Notes: generated by a model not told the origin, from the sequence alone. Shown: positions 1-12,283, counted from the stretch's first letter. The stretch is 64,000 nt of DNA from Stomorhina lunata (GCA_933228675.1 OW121743.1:65297540-65361539); one strand, 5' to 3'. Numbers and translations: made by a program.

Positions 1-1000
1 GAATTATTTCCAAAAAAAAGCGTCCGTAAACCACTGTGTGCCGTTCTACACTAGATATCTTTTCACAGATTTCCGATAATATTAGCCCATCGATAGTGCT
101 ATTGAATGGCATTTGCTAATTTACATACTTCTTTTGGAGTTAAAAGATATTCGCTTTAAAAGTGCTGTGACGGACGCTACGAAAAATGGCAGTGACTTTT
201 TTTCAACACATGTTTTTGTAATTTTCATCAAATCGGTCATAGTAATAAACAAATTTTAAATACATTATAGAAAGAGAGAAATCAGAGGATTGCAAAGCAG
301 CTTTTATAAAATATTTTAAAGTTTCCAGTTTCACCAAAAATCCATAAATGAACTGTTGCGGACGCTACGTGACGGACGATACAGTTTTTACTTGAATGTT
401 TTTTATTAGGAAAAAAGTCATATTTTATATTTTTTAAGGATTCGTTAATCAGTGAATATAATGGTCTTATTTGTTCCCGAATTTCATCTCCTCCCTTTTC
501 ATGTTCGCGGTTAAAATGCGATTTTTGGGTACAATTTAATATTTAACAAAACGGCTACATACATATATTTATTTAAAGTTTTTCACTTTTTACATCTTAT
601 TTTTCGTCGAAAGAATCAAATTTCAAAAGCATCAGACATGCCCCACTGTATATTTTTATAACACCTAATATCTTAAATTTAATCTTTGGATATAGACAAT
701 GTTATTGCCTTATGAATAAGACAGATATGTGTTTGTAAATATTGTATTTAATAAATATCATTTTTTGGAAAAATTATATACTGTGACGGACGCTACACAA
801 TTTCCTATACATATTATTCTGTAAAATGCTATATAAACATCTATATATTTTTAGCCTAATTTAAGGCGTACTATAAGTTATCTTTACGAACCAACTTCAA
901 TTGGAGAAAAAAGATAAATTGCACTAGTCAAATTAAAAAAAAAAAACTTTATTTCTGTGACGGACGCTACACACTGGGAGGTCTTTTTAACTTGCCGTTA
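1..1000. repeat. Dispersed 15-mer TGTGACGGACGCTAC, several copies
   Basis: TGTGACGGACGCTAC occurs exactly at 166-180, 782-796 and 956-970. A double variant (TTGCGGACGCTAC then GTGACGGACGATAC) lies at 356-380, and a reverse fragment GCGTCCGT at 21-28. The copies are in direct orientation, 160-400 bp apart, in otherwise AT-rich DNA. They look like subterminal repeats of a mobile element whose left part may lie outside the window. No coding frame is present. Confidence 0.55.
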
Positions 1001-1382
1001 TTTATGTCACTCCAATTACTTTTGATGGTTTTTTTTACTTCTAATTGTATAAAATTAAGCAGACTTTGAGCCCATTATGAAACTTGATACCTAAATGCAT
1101 GTTTTTGTAATTTTTATGAACTTTTAAAAACCCATTAGTTTAAAAAATGTATAAAAATTCGAGATGGGTGCAAATAAACTTCTGCCATTCACGAAGACAG
1201 CGATCAAAAATTGTATCCATTATATGTTCTAAAGGATCAATATAAATAAAATTTTTCATAAACACAAATACGTGATTTTGACAGTTTTAAAATTTTGTCC
1301 TTGGTTAAACGTTTTTCAGATTCGCCCATATATAGTTTTTTTTTTTAATTCGACAGCTTTTGGAAAAAAATTGGACAACATT

Positions 1383-1515
1383 ATTTTTGGACAAATAGGT
1401 CTCTTATATAACATTTTCGAAAATTCTTCTATTTATAGCATTTTTATTATTTTTGGAGAAATAGGTGGTCTCTTATATAACATTTTCGAAAATTCTTCTA
1501 TTTATAGCATTTTTT
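1383..1515. repeat. Two-copy tandem repeat, about 66 bp
   Basis: Two consecutive copies of a segment containing CTCTTATATAACATTTTCGA followed by AAATTCTTCTATTTATAG. It shares the TTTTCGAAAATT palindrome and TATAG ending with the large minisatellite of gene 1 intron 2. An apparent 93-codon frame across it is low-complexity and not a gene. From 1516 to 1802 I see only AT-rich sequence. Confidence 0.6.
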
Positions 1516-1960
1516 TTTTTTTTTTGAAAAAAGAGATTTTAATAAAAAATTAAGATACAAATTTCTTAATAGAAATTTTTGAAAAATTTATAGTCAATTT
1601 TCGAAAATTCAAATATATTTTTTTGAACTTCAGAAATAATTTTTTTAAAGAACTTATTATTTTTGGTCGAGACTGTATGAAAAACATAAACACAATCCCT
1701 TCAGCCGGTATGCCGGCATAGTAAAAAACACTTTGTTTGAAGCTTACTTGTTATTAAAAAGCTTTTGAACAGTACATAAAGCTTTATATATTAAAAAAGA
1801 GAATCAATTCCAGGGCTGCCAGATTTGGGGTTTTGGCCCCAAAGTTGGGGATATTCAATCTTCAAAAAGGCGAACAAAATTGGTTTGGGGCTTGGCGATT
1901 TTATTGGGGATTTTTTAGGGAAATTTTAACTTGTGAACTTAAAACTTCATATTTTATTAA

Positions 1961-2239
1961 CCCTGGAACGTCATCCTTCGTCAAAATGACTACGGAAAAT
2001 TTTATTTTCAAATTAAAACAAAAAAAGAAGGCTATAATATGTTAAGTTTTTATTAATAATTAAGAAATAACCAAACGGATTTCTTAAAATATTTATTAAA
2101 AAGAGTCTATTAATATATAAGAAAACTATTTTGGTATCCATTTTTGCTCACGAAGAGTTTTATAGTCTCTTGAAGTATGCGTAGTCAAAATGACGAAGGA
2201 TGACGTTAGTGTATGTAAAATAAGGATGACGTTCCAGAG
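1961..2239. mobile_element. piggyBac-type MITE nested in the hAT element
   Basis: Flanked by TTAA on both sides (1957-1960 and 2240-2243), with termini CCCTGGAACGTCATCC and the complement of CTCTGGAACGTCATCC, followed by internal inverted copies of TTCGTCAAAATGACTACG. TTAA target duplication and CCYT-type termini fit non-autonomous piggyBac elements. 279 bp, no coding capacity. Confidence 0.75.
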
Positions 2240-2585
2240 TTAATAAAGGAAAATATTTTGTAATAAAGGATGATTCGTTTCTTGATTAAATATTGCATCC
2301 GATTATGGGTCAGAATACGAAAAAGAACTACCAAATTGTAATCTGTCAAGTCGGAAGGTACATTTAAAAATTGTTTCAATTATACAAAAAAAAAAAATAT
2401 TAAATAAAATGGCATTACGTTTACCAGATAATTTAAATATTCTCAAGCTAGAAATACTTTGACATGCAAAAATGTATAAAACCAATATCTCAACTAAAAT
2501 TCAGTGATCGAGAATATTATCAATTGATGTCTACGAAACTCAATGGAATATACTTTCTTTCACAAATTGGAATACCATATTCGAA

Positions 2586-2837
2586 ATGCCGTTAATCTTA
2601 ATTGAATTTTGGCCAAAAGTTTATAAATTTCAAGATGTTGCCTGTACACATCACTTTAAAGAACATGGTCAAGCAGTCTTGAATATGTTGGCGGTTCCTA
2701 CAAGCAATGCCTGTGTAGAGCGAGTATTTTCAGTTATGAGTTTAACAAAAACAACAAAACATAATGGTAACCAAATTCGTTGTCAAGTATTTCAACCGGC
2801 AACTAAAATGTTAGCATATTCAATTCAAAGAAGTTAG
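2586..2837 (+). pseudogene. hAT transposase C-terminal fragment
   Basis: An 83-codon frame with the hAT dimerisation signature: small hydrophobics, PTSNACVERVFS, then a basic stretch. Lacks the zinc finger and catalytic core; a remnant inside the element at 1811-3294. Confidence 0.75.
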
Positions 2838-3539
2838 TGCTGTTCACACACATCAGATTCTCTTGATCTGTTTTTCTTTCACATATCTTTTGAATATGCA
2901 TTCGCGTTTACACACGGACATTTTTTTCATCAGATTCCATTTAATTTTTCTCAAATTTTATACATTATTTTTTTTATTTAAATTCCGTCAACTTTTTCTG
3001 ACTTCATGAGCCAAACTTGACTGGCGTGAAAGTAAACTTATGTATAGTTTTACTCATCTAATTTTCAAGAATTTATGATCCTAAAGTTTACGAAATACTA
3101 GATTTCTAATATTTTATTATTTAAATTTGCAATGATTGCAAGCATACAAAACTATTTTTATGTTAATAAAATCGATCTCTTCATTTAATTAAATCAAAAA
3201 TGTAAGCAAATACGCTTTTTTATAAATTGGGAATTTTTGGGGCTAAAAATTTTAAAATTTGGAGATGGTGACCAAAAAGTATCTGGCAGCCCTGATCAAT
3301 TCGTTTAATTTACTCAGCTAGAACTCATTCATCACCCTTTTAAAATTTATAGGGGATATTTACATTGTAGTGAAACTCAACCGGCATAAGTACATAGAAA
3401 CTATACGAAAGTAATGATTACTAGGGGGAAAATTCGAATATTTAAAATTACAGCTTCATTTCAACAACAACAGTCATTGAAAGTGGACAAAATCTATTAA
3501 AGAAAATACAAATAATAGTTTTTTCTCAGCCGAAAAACT

Positions 3540-6500
3540 ATGTTGCTTATAACTCTCTGGTTACTCTTGGCTGCGGTGCTTTTAGTCTACTTATTCCTTA
3601 TTTGGAATTTTAACTATTGGAAAAGAAATAATGTCAACGGTCCAAAACCGGAGATCATTTTCGGCAATCTGCCCAGTGCCATAACGAAAAAGCGACATTT
3701 TATGTACGACATATGGGATATTTATGAGTGAGTTTTTCCTAGGGAATGACAAATCAATTTAAATTAATTGAAAATATTTTTCTTTAATATAAAAATTTGC
3801 ATTGTCACTGTAAAGTTTAATAAATATTTATTTATTCAATTTGCAGTTCATATAAACATACAGATGACTTTGTTGGTATTTTCAAAAATCGTACTCCGCA
3901 GTTATTGATTTTGAATCCTGCTTTGGCTAGACGTATTTACGTCAACGATTTTAAACATTTTCATGATAACGAATATTCATTGTGGGTAAGAAAATAAAGC
4001 AAATTTCTTATAATATTTTAAAAGGAAATTTTCGAAAATTTCTATTTCTATAAAAAATTTTCGAAAATTCCTATTTTTATAGGAAATTTTCGAAAATTTC
4101 TATTTCTATAGGAAATTTTTGAAAATTTCTATTTTTATAGGAAATTTTCGAAAATTTCTATTTTAATAGGAAATTTTCGAAAATTTCTATTTTATAGGAA
4201 ATTTTCGAAAATTTCTATTTTTATAGGAAATTTTCGAAAATTTCTATTTTTATAGGAAATTTTCGAAAATTTCTATTTTTATAGGAAATTTTCGAAAATT
4301 TCTATTTTTATAGGAAATTTTCGAAAATTTCTATTTTTATAGGAAATTTTCGAAAATTTCTATTTTTATAGGAAATTTTCGAAAATTTCTATTTTTATAG
4401 GAAATTTTCGAAAATTTCTATTTTTATAGGAAATTTTCGAAAATTTCTATTTTTATAGGAAATTTTCGAAAATTTCTATTTTTATAGGAAATTTTCGAAA
4501 ATTTCTATTTTATAGGAAATTTTCGAAAATTTCTATTTTTATAGGAAATTTTCGAAAATCTCTATTTTTATAGGAAATTTTCGAAAATTTCTATTTTTAT
4601 AGGAAATTTTCGAAAATTTCTATTTTTATGGGAAATTTTCGAAAATTTCTATTTTTATAGGAAATTTTCGAAAATTTTTATTTTAATAGGAAATTTTCGA
4701 AAATTTCTATTTTAATAGGAAATTTCGAAAATTTCTATTTTTATAGGAAATTTTCGAAAATTTCTATTTTTATAGGAAATTTTCGAAAATTTCTATTTTT
4801 ATAGGAAATTTTCGAAAATTTCTATTTTTATAGGAAATTTTCGAAAATTTCTATTTTTATAGGAAATTTTCGAAAATTTCTATTTTTATAGGAAATTTTC
4901 GAAAATTTCTATTTTTATAGGAAATTTTCGAAAATTTCTATTTTTATAGGAAATTTTCGAAAATTTCTATTTTTATAGGAAATTTTCGAAAATTTCTATT
5001 TTTATAGGAAATTTTCGAAAATTTCTATTTTTATAGGAAATTTTCGAAAATTTCTATTTTTATAGGAAATTTTCGAAAATTTCTATTTTTATAGGAAATT
5101 TTCGAAAATTTCTATTTTTATAGGAAATTTTCGAAAATTTCTATTTTTATAGGAAATTTTCGAAAATTTCTATTTTTATAGGAAATTTTCGAAAATTTCT
5201 ATTTTTATAGGAAATTTTCGAAAATTTCTATTTTTATAGGAAATTTTCGAAAATTTCTATTTTTATAGGAAATTTTCGAAAATTTCTATTTTTATAGGAA
5301 ATTTTCGAAAATTTCTATTTTTATAGGAAATTTTCGAAAATTTCTATTTTTATAGGAAATTTTCGAAAATTTCTATTTTTAAAGGAAATTTTCGAAAATT
5401 TCTATTTTTATAGGAAATTTTCGAAAATTTCTATTTTTATAGGAAATTTTCGAAAATTTCTATTTTTATAGGAAATTTTCGAAAATTTCTATTTTTATAG
5501 GAAATTTTCGAAAATTTCTATTTTTATAGGAAATTTTCGAAAATTTCTATTTTTATAGGAAATTTTCGAAAATTTCTATTTTTATAGGAAATTTTCGAAA
5601 ATTTCTATTTTTATAGGAAATTTTCGAAAATTTCTATTTTTATAGGAAATTTTCGAAAATTTCTATTTTTATAGGAAATTTTCGAAAATTTCTATTTTTA
5701 TAGGAAATTTTCGAAAATTTCTATTTTTATAGGAAATTTTCGAAAATTTCTATTTTTATAGGAAATTTTCGAAAATTTCTATTTTTATAGGAAATTTTCG
5801 AAAATTTCTATTTTTATAGGAAATTTTCGAAAATTTCTATTTTTATAGGAAATTTTCGAAAATTTCTATTTTTATAGGAAATTTTCGAAAATTTCTATTT
5901 TTATAGGAAATTTTCGAAAATTTCTATTTTTATAGGAAATTTTCAAAAATTTCTATTTTTATAGGAAATTTTCGAAAATTTCTCTTTTAATAGGAAATTT
6001 TCGAAAATTTCTATTTTAATAGGAAATTTTCGAAAATTTCTATTTTAATAGGAAATTTTCGAAAATTTCTATTTTTATAGGAAATTTTCGAAAATTTCTA
6101 TTTTTATAGGAAATTTTCGAAAATTTCTATTTTTATAGGAAATTTTCGAAAATTTCTATTTTTATAGGAAATTTTCGAAAATTTCTATTTTTATAGGAAA
6201 TTTTCGAAAATTTCTATTTTTATAGGAAATTTTCGAAAATTTCTATTTTTATAGGAAATTTTCGAAAATTTCTATTTTTATAGGAAATTTTCGAAAATTT
6301 CTATTTTTATAGGAAATTTTCGAAAATTTCTATTTTTATAGGAAATTTTCGAAAATTTCTATTTTTATAGGAAATTTTCGAAAATTTCTATTTTTATAGG
6401 AAATTTTCGAAAATTTCTATTTTTATAGGAAATTTTCGAAAATTTCTATTTTTAAAGGAAATTTTCGAAAATTTCTATTTTTATAGGAAATTTTCGAAAA

Positions 6501-9500
6501 TTTCTATTTTTATAGGAAATTTTCGAAAATTTCTATTTTTATAGGAAATTTTCGAAAATTCCTTTTTCTTATAGGAAATTTTCGAAAATTCCTTTTTCTT
6601 ATAGGAAATTTTCGAAAATTTCTATTTTTATAGGAAATTTTCGAAAATTCCTTTTTCTTATAGGAAATTTTCGAAAATTTCTATTTTTATAGGAAATTTT
6701 CGAAAATTTCTATTTTTATAGGAAATTTTCGAAAATTTCTATTTTTATAGGAAATTTTCGAAAATTTCTATTTTTATAGGAAATTTTCGAAAATTTCTAT
6801 TTTTATAGGAAATTTTCGAAAATTTCTATTTTTATAGGAAATTTTCGAAAATTTCTATTTTTATAGGAAATTTTCGAAAATTTCTATTTTTATAGGAAAT
6901 TTTCGAAAATTTCTATTTTTATAGGAAATTTTCGAAAATTTCTATTTTTATAGGAAATTTTCGAAAATTTCTATTTTTATAGGAAATTTTCGAAAATTTC
7001 TATTTTTATAGGAAATTTTCGAAAATTTCTATTTTTATAGGAAATTTTCGAAAATTTCTATTTTTATAGGAAATTTTCGAAAATTTCTATTTTTATAGGA
7101 AATTTTCGATAATTTCTATTTTTATAGGAAATTTTCGATAATTTCTATTTTTATAGGAAATTTTCGATAATTTCTATTTTTATAGGAAATTTTCGAAAAT
7201 TTCTATTTTTAAAGGAAATTTTCGAAAATTTCTATTTTTATAGGAAATTTTCGAAAATTCCTTTTTCTTATAGGAAATTTTCGAAAATTCCTTTTTCTTA
7301 TAGGAAATTTTCGAAAATTTCTATTTTTATAGGAAATTTTCGAAAATTCCTTTTTCTTATAGGAAATTTTCGAAAATTTCTATTTTTATAGGAAATTTTC
7401 GAAAATTTCTATTTTTATAGGAAATTTTCGAAAATTTCTATTTTTATAGGAAATTTTCGAAAATTTCTATTTTTATAGGAAATTTTCGAAAATTTCTATT
7501 TTTATAGGAAATTTTCGAAAATTTCTATTTTTATAGGAAATTTTCGAAAATTTCTATTTTTATAGGAAATTTTCGAAAATTTCTATTTTTATAGGAAATT
7601 TTCGAAAATTTCTATTTTTATAGGAAATTTTCGAAAATTTCTATTTTTATAGGAAATTTTCGAAAATTTCTATTTTTATAGGAAATTTTCGAAAATTTCT
7701 ATTTTTATAGGAAATTTTCTATTTTTATAGGAAATTTTCGAAAATTTCTATTTTTATAGGAAATTTTCGAAAATTTCTATATTTATAGGAAATTTTCCAA
7801 AATTTCTATTTTTATAGGAAATTTTCCAAAATTTCTATTTTTATAGGAAATTTTCCAAAATTTCTATTTTTATAGGAAATTTTCCAAAATTTCTATTTTT
7901 ATAGGAAATTTTCCAAAATTTCTATTTTTATAGGAAATTTTCGAAAATTTCTATTTTTATAGGAAATTTTCGAAAATTTCTATTTTTATAGGAAATTTTC
8001 GAAAATTCCTTTTTCTTATAGGAAATTTTCGAAAATTCCTTTTTCATATAGGAAATTTTCGAAAATTCCTTTTTCTTATAGGAAATTTTCGAAAATTCCC
8101 TTTTCTTATAGGAAATTTTCGAAAATTCCCTTTTCTTATAGGAAATTTTCGAAAATTCCTATTTTTATAGGAAATTTTCGAAATTCGTATAATTTTATAT
8201 TAAATTTTCACAAATTCCTATAATTTTATAGGAAATTTTCGAAAATTCCTATAATTTTATAGGAAATTTTCAAAAAAATCCCGTAATTTGATAGGAATTT
8301 TTCGAAAATTCCCGTAATTTGATAGGAATTTTTCGAAAATTCCCGTAATTTGATAGGAATTTTTCGAAAATTCCTATAATTTTATAGGAAATTTTCGAAA
8401 ATTCCTGTAGTTTGATAGGAAATTTTCGAAAATTTTTGAAAATTCCTATAATTTTATAGGAAATTTTCGAAAATTCCTTTAATTTTAAAGGAAATTTTCG
8501 AAAATTCCTTTAATTTTATAGGAAATTTTCGAAAATTCCCATATTTTTATAGGAAATTTTTGAAAATTCCTTTATTTTTATGGGAAATTTTCGAAAATTT
8601 CTGTATTTTTATAGGAAATTTTTGAAAATGTTGGTTATTTTTTAATAGATCGATGAAAAGACCGACTTCTTGTTTGCCAATAACCCATTTGTGGCTGGTG
8701 GTGAGAAATGGAAAGAAAGAAGATCCCAACTTACACCCGGTTTAACAACTCAAAAGGTTAGTTTGAGAATATATATTTGAAAAGATCTTCCAATTGTATG
8801 TATAAAAACCCATTCAAAATCAGATCAAAAACATGTTTCCCGTGACTTTGGAGATCTCCAAACATATGTGTGACTATATAAAGGAACAAATTAAGGTTCC
8901 AGCCAAAGAGGGTATCGATGCTAAAGATGTAAGCGCAACCTAAATTTTATATAAAAAAATTTGTCTAATTTTGTCTTGATCTAAACAGTTATGCTCCCGC
9001 TTTATGGCCGATATTATTGCCGACTGTGTAATGGGTCTTAAAAGTGATAGTTTCAAAAATCATGATACCTCACCTATGCTTATAATGCAACATGAAATGT
9101 TTGAATATTCCTCTTTATACTCCACGCTAGTGGGTCTATTTCCGGGTATCTTGAAATTCTACAAAAGACGTTTTCTTACCTTAAAGTTTGAGGATTATTT
9201 TTTGGGTCTTATGGATCAGGCCGTGGGATTAAGAAAATCTTTGAATGATAATAAGACCCAGGAAGTTAGAGAAGATTTTCTGAATTATGTACTACAAATG
9301 CAGGAGAAAAAGCAACTTACACATAAGGAAATATCGGCGCATACAATGACTTTTGTATTAGATGGTTTCGAGACTGTGTCCTCGGTATTGGCCCATGCTT
9401 TATTAATGGTAACTAGGAATTTAGAACATACAAATTGTTTTTATATTGTATATAACTTGAAATTTATTTGTAGTTGGCTCGTCATCCCGAAATTCAGCAG

Positions 9501-10151
9501 AAACTGCGTTCGGAAATCCAAGAAAAAGTTGGTGCACAAAAAGATTATGAAACAATCTCGGAACTGCCTTATTTAAATGCTTGTATACTTGGTAAAATAT
9601 ACTATATTTCCGAAATATATTTCAATTTAATTTGTTATCATTTTAGAAATTCTTCGTATCTTCCCTGTCACATTTAATGCTCGCAAAATCTGCACTGAGA
9701 CCTTGGAAATCAATAACTCGAAAACCGGTAAAACCTATCAGATTCCAAAGGGTCTTCTTGTCATTGTACCTCAATATGCCATGATGATGGATGAGAATAT
9801 TATGCTGATCCCTTAGAGTTTCAACCTGAACGTTTTCTTGAGGAAAATGGTGGTGTTAAGAAATATTTGGAAATGGGTGCCTATTGGGGTTATGGAGATG
9901 GTCCAAGAATTTGTTTAGGTAAGAGAAAATGGAGACTATGTATGGAAAGATTACAATCACAATAATTTCTAATAATTTTGTTTTCAGGTGTACGCTTTGG
10001 TTTTGTGCAAATTAAGGCCGCCCTGGTGGAAATACTAAGCAAATTTAGTGTTAAACCAAATCCCAAAACACGTACCGATTTAAAATTCGATCCCAATTAC
10101 TTTTTGGCACGTTTGGATGGTGGAATTTTCTTAGATTTTGAAGAGTTGTAA
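3540..10151 (+). CDS. Cyp28-like: Cytochrome P450, CYP28 family, gene 1; frameshift in exon 7
   Basis: ER-anchored haem monooxygenase of the insect microsomal P450 type. Exons read from GT-AG junctions and homology to the other three copies: 3540-3727, 3847-3985, 8649-8756, 8824-8928, 8989-9408, 9474-9591, 9647-9918, 9988-10151. The start ATG opens a hydrophobic anchor (LITLWLLLAAVLLVYLFLIW) followed by NYWKRN. Later motifs are WKERR in exon 3, LDGFETVSS (I-helix) in exon 5, EILR spanning exons 6/7, and YGDGPRICLG before the last intron. In exon 7 one base is missing near 9797-9803 relative to the paralogues; the reading frame then hits TAG at 9814-9816, although the expected frame (ADPLEFQPERF) resumes directly after. 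Everything else is intact, so this is either a very young pseudogene, a null allele or a sequencing error. Intron 2 (4.66 kb) is almost entirely minisatellite. Family call is strong; activity unknown. Confidence 0.85.
4021..8635. repeat. 29-bp palindromic minisatellite filling gene 1 intron 2
   Basis: About 159 head-to-tail units of 29 bp. Each unit contains the perfect 18-bp palindrome GAAATTTTCGAAAATTTC followed by TATTTTTATAG. Central copies are nearly identical; the edges decay (from about 8160 rightward units carry CCTATAATTTTATAG). Variant patches show higher-order structure: CTTTTTCTT units at about 6560-6660 recur at about 7258-7360; CGATAATT units lie at 7107-7165; CCAAAATT units at 7795-7920; AAAGGAAATT units at about 5382, 6455 and 7211. 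Confidence 0.95.
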
Positions 10152-10163
10152 ATTTTTCTTGGA

Positions 10164-10169
10164 AATAAA
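10164..10169 (+). terminator. Polyadenylation signal of P450 gene 1
   Basis: AATAAA lies 13 bp after the TAA stop of gene 1, in an AT-rich tail. Position fits a short 3' UTR like those of genes 3 and 4. Confidence 0.6.
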
Positions 10170-11090
10170 GATTGTTAAAAATTATAAAGTCCTTTACGCA
10201 CTTTATTATTATTAAAAATATTTTCGTAGCTAATTGCCAAAAAAAGTAAATAGAAATTTTTGGCTCATCCGTCTACAACAAAAACCTAGCTACTTCCGAA
10301 TACCATTTGCTTTGATCGAATCTGAAAGCCCCTACCGGAATACACTTTTCTTTAGAACAGGGAATCAGATTTTGGCTGGATTCATTTTTTACCTTAAACC
10401 TGGAACAGCTTTTTTAAGAGAAGTAACACTCAGTGAAATAATGCATATGCTATTGTATATAGGAATTGGGTTATTTTCTTTGGAAAGCATTTTTGTAAGC
10501 TTTTTATGGCAAATTTTATTTATTTTACATCGACGGCGCGCTATTTTTTTATTTTATTTGAGGTCCCTGATATCGTTAGAACACATTCCAAAGTAGTACC
10601 TTAGTATAATACAAACCATATTGCATCGGTACTACAGAGATTAAAGAGAGTTGGACCTTACTGTCATAGATGTGCGCTTTCACCCGCTCCTATACGCGGA
10701 CGAAAAACTTAGAGAATAGACTTTGAAGCACTGGCCCAAACATGAGAGTTGTATTTTATTTTTGGTCGGATATAGATAGTGTAGGTTTTAAGGAGATCAG
10801 TTATAGTGAAGTGTCTCTTACAACGTTTTTAAGAACTGGGGCACTTAAATGCTTATTTCGACCCTTGGAAATGCGATTATTCCAACGGACATTACATTGA
10901 TACATATAATTCTCCGACAACATTCCAATTGAAATAAGGGGTACTTCTCTCAGACAATGAGCTGCATCCGATTCTATTTTTAGACTCATTGAAAGGGACC
11001 TACGTTTAACTCCGGCTCCGAACGGAAAATGCATTAGTTATAGAAGTTTTTCATAGCCTAATACTAAATAACCAGTGGCTAGCTGAGTTA
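10170..11090. other. Intergenic stretch after gene 1, no recognised feature
   Basis: Contains an open frame of 120 codons on the plus strand (10234-10596) and one of 77 codons on the minus strand (10801-11034). Neither shows a motif I recognise, and neither has homologous copies in the window. They are more GC-balanced than the minisatellites and could be decayed transposon sequence. Confidence 0.4.
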
Positions 11091-11139
11091 TGAGGTGACC
11101 GCTGCTTTTTTGAAAATTAATTTTTTCAAGTGAGTCTGA

Positions 11140-11206
11140 CCGTGGATCGAACTTGGGACCTCTGGTATGCTATACCTGCTATACCACGGCGGTTCACATT
11201 GAATTC
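11140..11206 (-). repeat. tRNA-like relic (SINE-type head)
   Basis: The minus strand shows an A-box-like TGGTATAGCAGG and, about 25 bp on, a B-box-like AGTTCGATCC. The arms do not fold into a clean cloverleaf, so it is a tRNA-derived relic, not a working tRNA gene. Confidence 0.45.
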
Positions 11207-11339
11207 GTGCGGTCATGCGCAAGTCGACTGTATTTACACAACCCCATTTGAAAACGGTTTCGAGATCGCGACTTAATGATATATTCATGTTTTGACTCAT
11301 AGCCACAATATGTAAAAGATCCGGTCTATAATTAATGGA

Positions 11340-11760
11340 TTACGAATGGATTAGAAGGTTGACATGGAAGATAATTAATGAATAAAAAAAATAGAGTAGG
11401 AGCAAGAACAGAGCCTTGCGGGACCGCTGAATTGATCTTGAACTCGTTTAATGAGATATCATCTGCAACAACTTATAGGAAACTTGATATAAATCGAGAG
11501 ATGGTATTACCAACACCAAAGCAACAAGTTTTTGATTAAAGTGCACAATGTCACTTTCTATCGAACTCCTTAGAAATATCTATCACCCTCAGAATGCTGC
11601 CGAGGCTCAAGTACCTTCTTTCGACACTTGAAAGAAGTGCTTATTCTAACAAAGATCATATTGATATCCCTTGCCCAGAACATCAAGAGCTTCTGATTCC
11701 TAAATATTTATATTAATAAGCTGAATTCAAATTCGGATTTTGTTTTAATAAAACGGTTGT
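11340..11760 (-). pseudogene. Non-LTR retrotransposon reverse transcriptase relic
   Basis: Reading the minus strand gives VPQGSVLAPTLFFLFIN, the PQGS motif of jockey/I-type LINE reverse transcriptases, preceded by a matching block (ISRFISSFL, then VADDISLNEFKINSA). Stops and frame changes are frequent and the active-site YADD region is absent. Confidence 0.7.
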
Positions 11761-12283
11761 AGTTGGTAAGTTCGCGCATGTTGGCAGCACTGCATTGTTC
11801 AAATGACAATCAGCTGTTGGCGTCGCTAGAAACATTATTTAAACCGACAGAAGCCGCCAGAAACTTTTCAAAATGTTAAACGTGTGTATCATTTCAAGAT
11901 GTTGTTTACAACTTTCTTCGTAATCGCAAATCCCCCGATTTCAAGCAGATAATCGACAGTTTGTTGAAAAATGTTTGCATTCTTATCAAACTTGGCTGAT
12001 GAAAACTTGGAATATTTTCTGAAAACTTGGGTAATACAAGCGATGAGTAAGAAGAGCGGTTATACCAAGATTTGGCGAAAATCGAAAAACGATACCAAGG
12101 AATTTGGGGCAAGCGACTACTGTTAGTCTTAAGTGCATTAAACTGATCCCAAGCAGTACAAGCGATTCAGTTCGACTGCTCTTCAATTTTAATTTAAAAC
12201 TTTTTAATGAATAAAATGAAGATTAATTTTTAAAAAAATTAAAAAAAGGGTTTAGTTAATATCTCGAAAACTAAAATAAATAT
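11761..12283. other. Unclassified stretch with a short protein-like frame
   Basis: Between 11870 and 12200 the plus strand has interrupted frames that look protein-like (for example LYQDLAKIEKRYQGIWGKRL at about 12059-12118) and ends with AATAAAATGAAG at about 12210. It could be a decayed retro-copied or transposon gene. I do not recognise the family. Confidence 0.3.

Larger units (their letters stand above)
1811..3294 (+). mobile_element. Degenerate hAT transposon with 8-bp target duplication
   Basis: Terminal inverted repeats CAGGGCTGCCAGAT / ATCTGGCAGCCCTG bound a 1.48-kb element flanked by an exact 8-bp duplication ATCAATTC at 1803-1810 and 3295-3302, the hallmark of hAT elements. Inside, 2586-2837 encodes a hAT C-terminal dimerisation region (LNMLAVPTSNACVERVFSVM). 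The rest of the transposase is missing or decayed and a piggyBac-type MITE is inserted at 1961-2239. It ends about 240 bp upstream of P450 gene 1. Confidence 0.85.

Noticed and set aside
4021..8635. CRISPR-like array of regular palindromic repeats
   Set aside because: Units are contiguous with no unique spacers, the host is a fly, and the array lies in a P450 intron. It is a minisatellite.
9790..9816. Programmed ribosomal frameshift in gene 1
   Set aside because: There is no slippery sequence, and the paralogues encode the same region in one frame; deletion or sequencing error is simpler.
10234..10596. A 120-codon gene downstream of P450 gene 1
   Set aside because: No motif, signal or paralogue was recognised and it stands alone in repeat-rich DNA; described only as an open stretch.
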